Assembly (NCBI RefSeq): GCF_001442535.1 | Contig: NZ_CP013141.1 | Coordinates: 5,673,663-5,685,726 of the forward strand | DNA length: 12,064 bases | Direction of reading: 5' to 3' | Source of the DNA: Lysobacter antibioticus | GTDB taxonomy: Bacteria > Pseudomonadota > Gammaproteobacteria > Xanthomonadales > Xanthomonadaceae | Part shown: one piece after another, positions 7,689-12,064 of the stretch | Layout: each line of letters opens with the position of its first letter | Numbering within the stretch: position 1 is the first letter of the stretch | Made by a program: the position numbers and the translations under genes | Notes under the pieces: model-generated | What the model was told of the DNA's origin: nothing | Databases searched by the model: none | What the model saw: the letters and a program-made list of their open reading frames with translations, nothing else

Positions 7689-10600
7689 ATGAACATCCGA
7701 AGCCAGGGCATGGTTGGAAATTTACCGATGCAGGTCGGCCTGTTCGTCGCCGCAGCCGTAAAGGCGATATGGCTACCGGCGAACCCTCGCATCTGGCTTG
7801 GGCAGGCTTTGGCCGCGCTATTGCTGTGTTGCGTGTCCACCGCGGATGCCTGGGCGCAATCGTGCCGTGCCAGCATCATTGATGGCAGCTCGGAAACCAT
7901 GGATTTCGCTCCGTATTCGACGGAACTAGAGTGGAATGTGAGTCCTAGCGTCACATGGCAGCGAAGCAATGCGAACCCACACGCCGTCACCTTTCGTGAC
8001 TTGTCTGGCACTAGCCGTACCGCCATAAGCGGAGGCGATAGTCGATGGGCGACATTGGGCACCACGACCGCGAGTTTCTCCTTCACGTTTTCTACCCCAG
8101 TTCCGGCCAACTGGATAGGTATAGCATTAATCGACGTTGGCACTGGCAATAATACGATCGCTTATAAACCGGCGTTTACCATCAGTTTCAGTGGCGAGAG
8201 CGGCACGGCAAATGCCGCCGACTTCGCATTGGACCGGCCTGCGGGAACGACCCGATTGCGATACGACCCATCGAGCGGTGTGTTTACGAAGAACGTAGAA
8301 ACCGGAGCCCGGGAATCGGCCGTTCTGATTGGAACGTCTACGGATCTGGTTGAAACGGTGACCCTGAGCGGTGTTGGGTTATTCACCGACGATTTGATTG
8401 AGTTCGATCTGATTTCCATGTCGTCCTGCGTGACGCTGGTCAAGCGAAGCGCTAGAAGAGTGGGCGATTTTTCCTTCGCTGTCAGCAACCTGGTTGAAGC
8501 GGATGCGACCGACACGGCGGGTCCGCTGATCAAGACGAAAGTTCCGGATACGACAATCGATGGGCCGAGATTGTATGCGAGGCAACTCTACTCGGATGTT
8601 GTCATCCGCGAAGCGATGCAAAGCGGATGGACGCTATCTTCGGCTGCTTGCGTCGATGCCAATGCGGCACTCAATGGGAATTCGGGAAGCTTCGGTTCGT
8701 TGTCTGGCGATACACTGACGATTCCAGCCGACAGAGTGCGCGTCAGTTCGGATACCCGATGCGAGTTTGTCAACACGGCGGCAATGGTGACGGTTTCTAC
8801 GGCCGTGGAAACCCCCGCGCCGTTGCAGCCGGAAGAGCCGGTCACCTTCACTTCAACCGTCACTGTCAGCGAGGCAACGACTGGCGACATAGTGACCCTG
8901 TCCCATACCCTCGATTCCGAACTGGGATCGGTCGTCGTCACCGATGCCGGCGCATTTACCTGCAACGCGAGCGATACGCTGGTGTGCACGCTGCCGGCCG
9001 GTACGCCTCCCGGAAGCTATACAGTCACATTCACCGCCCTGGTCGATGAGCAGGCGGAAGGACCGGTGGAGACCAGTGTGGTCGCCACGGGTGCGGACAA
9101 TCCAACCTGCCAGGGTAGTTGTACCACCACCACGCCGGTGGCATCGCCGGCCAGTTTCAGGGTGAGGAAGCAGGCTTCGCCGCGCGATGTGAAGATCGGC
9201 GACCTGGTCCGCTACACGGTCACGGTCGAGAACACCGGTACCGTCGATGCGATCGATGCGACCCTGGTCGATACGCCGCCTGCGGGCTTCACCTTCGTCG
9301 ACGGTTCGCTGTCGGTCGCCGATCGCGACGGCGTCGGTCGCCTGGTCGGTACCTATCCGATCCAGGTCGACCAGGTCGACATCGCCGCCGGTGAGCGCGC
9401 GACATTCACCTACCTGCTGCGGGTCGGCGCCGGCGTGCGCGCGGGCATCCACTCCAACAGCGCGCTGATGCGCGACAACGGCAAGATCGTCTCCAACGTG
9501 GCCACCGCCGAAGTGCAGCTGATCGCCGATCCGTTGCTCGACCACGCCCTGATCCTGGGCACGGTGTTCGACGACCGCGACGGCGACGGTTGGCAGGACA
9601 GCGCGGCGATCGACGACGCGCGGGTCCAGGGCGGCTTCGCTGCCGACGCTTACGTGCCGAACTCGACCACGGTCGATCGCGGCACCGGTCCGAAGGCGGA
9701 ACCGGACGCGAGCTCGCCGATGCTGCACGGCATCGTGTTGGGCAGCATCTCGGCCCGTCAGTCCGACGCCGATCCGGTCGACGCGCACCGCGTGGTGATT
9801 AGCCAGCGCCTGAAGGAGTTGAGCTTCACCGACGACTTCGCGCTGACCACCAAGCAGGGCGTGACGGTGCGGATGGATGCGGCCGGTACCACCCGGATCG
9901 AACGCAGCGGCGACGCGGCCAAGAACCTCAGTGGCGCGGCCCCGACGGTGGAACGTCGGGTCAGCCCGACCGAGGGTGGCTACGTGGTCGACTACATCGT
10001 TCGCAACACCGGTGTCGACGAACGCGGTATCCCGGGCGTGCGTATCGCCTCGATCGAGGGTTTGTTGATGGAGACCGACCAGTACGGCCGCTATCACCTC
10101 GAGGGCGTGGACGTGGGCACCCTGGAACGCGGCCGCAATTTCATCCTCAAGGTCGATCCGTCGACCCTGCCGCCGGGCAGCGTGTTCACCACCGACAACC
10201 CGCTGACGCGCCGCGTCACCCCGGGCCTGCCGGTCCGCTTCGACTGGGGCGTCAAGCTGCCGGCCGGGCTGATCGAAGGCGGTGAGGAGCAGATCGAGAT
10301 GGAACTGGGCGAAGTGTTCTTCGCCCCGGGCAGCGCCGAGGTGCGTGCGCAGTACCTGCCGGCGATCGAGAAGATGGCCGCGCAGATCAAGCAACACCGC
10401 GGCGGCGAAGTGGTGATCAGCGCCAACGGCGATAGCGAGTCGCTGGCGTTCGACCGGGCTTCGGCGGTCAAGGCCGAGTTGGTCAAGCAATTGCCGGCCG
10501 ACGTGCTGCAGGCGCTGAAGGTCAGCGTGCGCGGCAACGCCGACGACCCGGGTTCGCTGATCGTCGGTCTGGGCGAAGGCGGTGCGCTGCTGGGCACGGT

Positions 10601-10877
10601 GTTGTTCGACACCAACAAGGAGACCATCCGTCCGGAGTTCGAGCCGCTGCTGGATAAGGTCGCGGCTGCGCTGGAGCGCATGCACGGCGGCGTCATCGCG
10701 ATCGTCGGCCACACCGACGTGCGCGCTTCGTACCAATACAACACTGCGCTCGGCATGCGACGCGCCAAGGCCGTCTACGACGCGTTGGCCCAACGACTGA
10801 GCCCCGAAGTGCGCGCCAAGGTGCGAGTCGAGTCGAGTAACGATCCGACCGCCCCTGTCGACGTGAAGCGGAATTGA
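7689..10877 (+). CDS. Exported modular DUF11 / tandem OmpA-like protein
   Basis: 1,062 aa from ATG 7689. In-frame starts also exist at GTG 7572 and ATG 7677, 7710 and 7728; none has a strong ribosome-binding site, and 7572 would put an unlikely Arg/Ser-rich stretch ahead of the signal. Signal peptide ends in ADAWA before Q57, with core LGQALAALLL; the n-region is unusually long and there is no lipobox. Modules: unrecognised beta-rich domain (about 57-250); prealbumin/SpaA-like module (258-362); DUF11-like sandwich (about 363-480); clear DUF11 repeat (490-615); FDDRDGDGWQD (627), which with ETDQYGRYHL near 790-800 looks like a split SdrD-B/regulatory fold; OmpA-like domain 1 (about 875-948), degenerate; OmpA-like domain 2 (about 971-1055), with D1010 and R1025 at the 15-residue spacing of the peptidoglycan diaminopimelate-binding pair. 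Probably cell-wall-anchored in the periplasm, presenting or supporting a surface structure. All eight mature cysteines lie before residue 485. Function unknown. Confidence 0.88.
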   Translation: MNIRSQGMVGNLPMQVGLFVAAAVKAIWLPANPRIWLGQALAALLLCCVSTADAWAQSCRASIIDGSSETMDFAPYSTELEWNVSPSVTWQRSNANPHAVTFRDLSGTSRTAISGGDSRWATLGTTTASFSFTFSTPVPANWIGIALIDVGTGNNTIAYKPAFTISFSGESGTANAADFALDRPAGTTRLRYDPSSGVFTKNVETGARESAVLIGTSTDLVETVTLSGVGLFTDDLIEFDLISMSSCVTLVKRSARRVGDFSFAVSNLVEADATDTAGPLIKTKVPDTTIDGPRLYARQLYSDVVIREAMQSGWTLSSAACVDANAALNGNSGSFGSLSGDTLTIPADRVRVSSDTRCEFVNTAAMVTVSTAVETPAPLQPEEPVTFTSTVTVSEATTGDIVTLSHTLDSELGSVVVTDAGAFTCNASDTLVCTLPAGTPPGSYTVTFTALVDEQAEGPVETSVVATGADNPTCQGSCTTTTPVASPASFRVRKQASPRDVKIGDLVRYTVTVENTGTVDAIDATLVDTPPAGFTFVDGSLSVADRDGVGRLVGTYPIQVDQVDIAAGERATFTYLLRVGAGVRAGIHSNSALMRDNGKIVSNVATAEVQLIADPLLDHALILGTVFDDRDGDGWQDSAAIDDARVQGGFAADAYVPNSTTVDRGTGPKAEPDASSPMLHGIVLGSISARQSDADPVDAHRVVISQRLKELSFTDDFALTTKQGVTVRMDAAGTTRIERSGDAAKNLSGAAPTVERRVSPTEGGYVVDYIVRNTGVDERGIPGVRIASIEGLLMETDQYGRYHLEGVDVGTLERGRNFILKVDPSTLPPGSVFTTDNPLTRRVTPGLPVRFDWGVKLPAGLIEGGEEQIEMELGEVFFAPGSAEVRAQYLPAIEKMAAQIKQHRGGEVVISANGDSESLAFDRASAVKAELVKQLPADVLQALKVSVRGNADDPGSLIVGLGEGGALLGTVLFDTNKETIRPEFEPLLDKVAAALERMHGGVIAIVGHTDVRASYQYNTALGMRRAKAVYDALAQRLSPEVRAKVRVESSNDPTAPVDVKRN

Positions 10878-10882
10878 GGGGG
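10876..10882 (+). promoter_or_regulatory. Ribosome-binding site overlapping the upstream stop codon
   Basis: GAGGGGG begins inside the TGA stop (10875-10877) of the upstream gene and ends six bases before ATG 10889. The spacing favours the first of three closely spaced in-frame ATGs (10889, 10895, 10901) and supports translational coupling within an operon. Confidence 0.75.
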
Positions 10883-10888
10883 CGGATC

Positions 10889-12064
10889 ATGAAGATGAAG
10901 ATGAAATTGCTGGACTACACCCTGATCAGCTTGCTGGCGGGCGCAGCCCCGTTGGCGACTGCGCAGGAGTCCACCAAAGAGGCCGCCGCCCAGACCGAAG
11001 GGCCTGCCGAAGCCGTGAAGTGCACGGAAGACGCGTGCAGCGGCGAAGACGGCTTGCTGTTCAAGCTGCGTACGCGCAGCTACAGCAAGCCGGTCACCGA
11101 GGGCACGACGGCGAAATCCTCGTCGGAAGCCCTGCAGCCGGACCGCCGCGTGTCGGTGGCGCTGGAGCAGCCGGGCAAGGCGGTGGCGATCGGCAAGTGG
11201 TCGGTCAGCCTGCCCAACGGCGGGGTGATCTGGGCGACCGAGGATCCCACCCTCGGCCGTCCGGAGATGAACATCAGCGGCACCAGCCTGGTCTCGTTCG
11301 ACGGCACCAAGGTGCTCAAGCCGGTGCGCTTCTATGCGTACAACAACTATTCCTCGTTCATCCAGCGCGCCGAAGTGTTGATCTACCGCGCCAGCGACAC
11401 CGACCTGGTCGATCCCTTGGCCAAGGTCGAGTTGCCGGTCGGGGCGATCAGCGAGGCCGAATGGGACGGCACCCTGCCGGCCGGTTACGAAGCGCGTGCC
11501 GGCGACGAACTGCTGTACCTGGTGCGTGCCTACGGCGCCGACGGCAGCGTCGACGAGACCTATCCGCAACGCATGCAGCTGGTGCGGCCGGAAGAGGCCG
11601 AACGCGGCCTGCAGACCATGCGCAATGCCATGGAACGCAAGCAGGGCACCTCGCTCGGTGTCGAAGAGGCGCAACGCAACAGCCTGACCGAAGCCGTGTT
11701 CGGCAGCAGCACCCTGCGCCAGCAGAACATCGGCATCTACGGCTCGCGCATCCGCATCCAGGGCCGCAACATTCCCGAGAACTACTCGGTCACCATCAAC
11801 GGGCGCAATTTCCCGGTCGACCTGGAACGCAAGCTGGTCGCCGAATACCTTGAGCCGATCGGCCGCCACGAGTACGACCTGCGCCTGAAGGGCGAGGGCG
11901 GCGAGATCAACCATATCAACCATAAGCTCGACATCGACGTCAGCGGGCGCTACATGTTCGCCGTCGCGATCGCCGATGTGACCGCCTCCAAGGGCAGCAC
12001 CTCCGGTTCGATCGAGCCGTTGGCCGGCGACGAGCATTTCGACAAGAGCTTTCTGCTCGAAGGC
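10889..12064 (+). CDS. Exported envelope protein, probable N-terminus of a large outer-membrane protein (3' truncated by the window)
   Basis: 392 codons are open to the last base with no stop, so the gene continues beyond the window. It starts MKMKMKLLDY, with hydrophobic core LISLLAGAAPLA and a likely cleavage at ATA before Q26: a standard signal peptide. A short Glu/Ala-rich stretch with one cysteine pair (KCTEDAC) follows, then beta-rich segments: KWSVSLPNGG, VRFYAYNNYSSF, a YRASDTDLV strand, a helical stretch near AERGLQTMRNAMERKQ, then YGSRIRIQGRNIP and VTINGRNFPVDLERK. From memory, this order (RASDTDLV, EWDG, YGSR.RIQG, then SG.IEP) is found in uncharacterised outer-membrane proteins next to DUF11/OmpA proteins, where a large barrel-like region follows; that is a recollection, not a search result. 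It lies 11 bases after the upstream stop, so probably in the same operon. Role unknown. Confidence 0.88.
   Translation, partial: MKMKMKLLDYTLISLLAGAAPLATAQESTKEAAAQTEGPAEAVKCTEDACSGEDGLLFKLRTRSYSKPVTEGTTAKSSSEALQPDRRVSVALEQPGKAVAIGKWSVSLPNGGVIWATEDPTLGRPEMNISGTSLVSFDGTKVLKPVRFYAYNNYSSFIQRAEVLIYRASDTDLVDPLAKVELPVGAISEAEWDGTLPAGYEARAGDELLYLVRAYGADGSVDETYPQRMQLVRPEEAERGLQTMRNAMERKQGTSLGVEEAQRNSLTEAVFGSSTLRQQNIGIYGSRIRIQGRNIPENYSVTINGRNFPVDLERKLVAEYLEPIGRHEYDLRLKGEGGEINHINHKLDIDVSGRYMFAVAIADVTASKGSTSGSIEPLAGDEHFDKSFLLEG

Larger units (their letters stand above)
6900..9120. other. Lower-GC block spanning the gap and the 5' part of the DUF11/OmpA gene
   Basis: Hand counts give 28 G/C of 60 at 7441-7500, 28 of 60 at 8101-8160 and 34 of 60 at 8161-8220, against 46 of 60 at 10201-10260 and 39 of 60 at 3001-3060. 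Codons ending in A or T are common up to about 9100 and rare afterwards. The change falls in the Thr/Cys-rich linker (CQGSCTTTT) before the clear DUF11 repeat. Edges are approximate. Confidence 0.6.

Noticed and set aside
8853..10793. 646-codon antisense open frame opposite the DUF11/OmpA gene
   Set aside because: It mirrors the GC-rich part of a gene with recognisable domains and its translation is low-complexity Arg/Ala/Val/His-rich; a shadow.
10775..12037. 420-codon antisense frame and a 277-codon + frame (11020-11853) over the third gene
   Set aside because: The frame from 10889 has a strong ribosome-binding site, a signal peptide and operon spacing; these two are its shadows.

Overview
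The window is GC-rich DNA with extracytoplasmic-protein genes typical of a Gram-negative proteobacterium. GC content, codon use and the gene families suggest the Xanthomonadaceae, perhaps Lysobacter-like; this is inference from style, not a database match. All three supported genes lie on the + strand and encode exported envelope proteins. No RNA gene, CRISPR array, transposase or phage gene was seen.

Positions 2-6778 hold the 3' part of a very large type Va autotransporter; the start is upstream of the window. The visible 2,258 codons encode a passenger built from five long repeats (283-289 aa) and two short ones (129 aa), then a non-repetitive end, an autochaperone-like region, an alpha-helical linker and a C-terminal outer-membrane beta-barrel ending in Trp. 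Each long repeat is a fusion of two related sub-repeats. The short repeats look like the product of recombination between sub-repeats. Cysteines occur only as matched pairs, and there is one lysine per sub-repeat at a fixed place, so the array has strict periodic chemistry.

Positions 6779-7688 form a gap of about 0.9 kb with lower GC. It has a GC-rich hairpin just after the autotransporter stop and an 11-bp imperfect inverted repeat just before the next gene. No credible gene was found in it.

Positions 7689-10877 encode a modular exported protein: an unusually long signal peptide, an unrecognised beta-rich N-terminal domain, a prealbumin-like (SpaA-like) module, two DUF11-type modules, a split SdrD-B/carboxypeptidase-regulatory-like segment, and two tandem OmpA-like domains. 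Only the second OmpA-like domain keeps the peptidoglycan-binding Asp/Arg pair. Its first 1.4 kb is lower in GC than the rest and carries all of its cysteines, which suggests a mosaic gene.

Eleven bases downstream, with a strong ribosome-binding site, begins a third exported protein (10889 to the window end, partial). It resembles the N-terminal part of large, poorly characterised outer-membrane proteins that accompany such DUF11/OmpA proteins. The two genes probably form an operon for a peptidoglycan-anchored surface assembly of unknown function, the best candidate here for an undescribed system. The autotransporter is probably a separate transcription unit.
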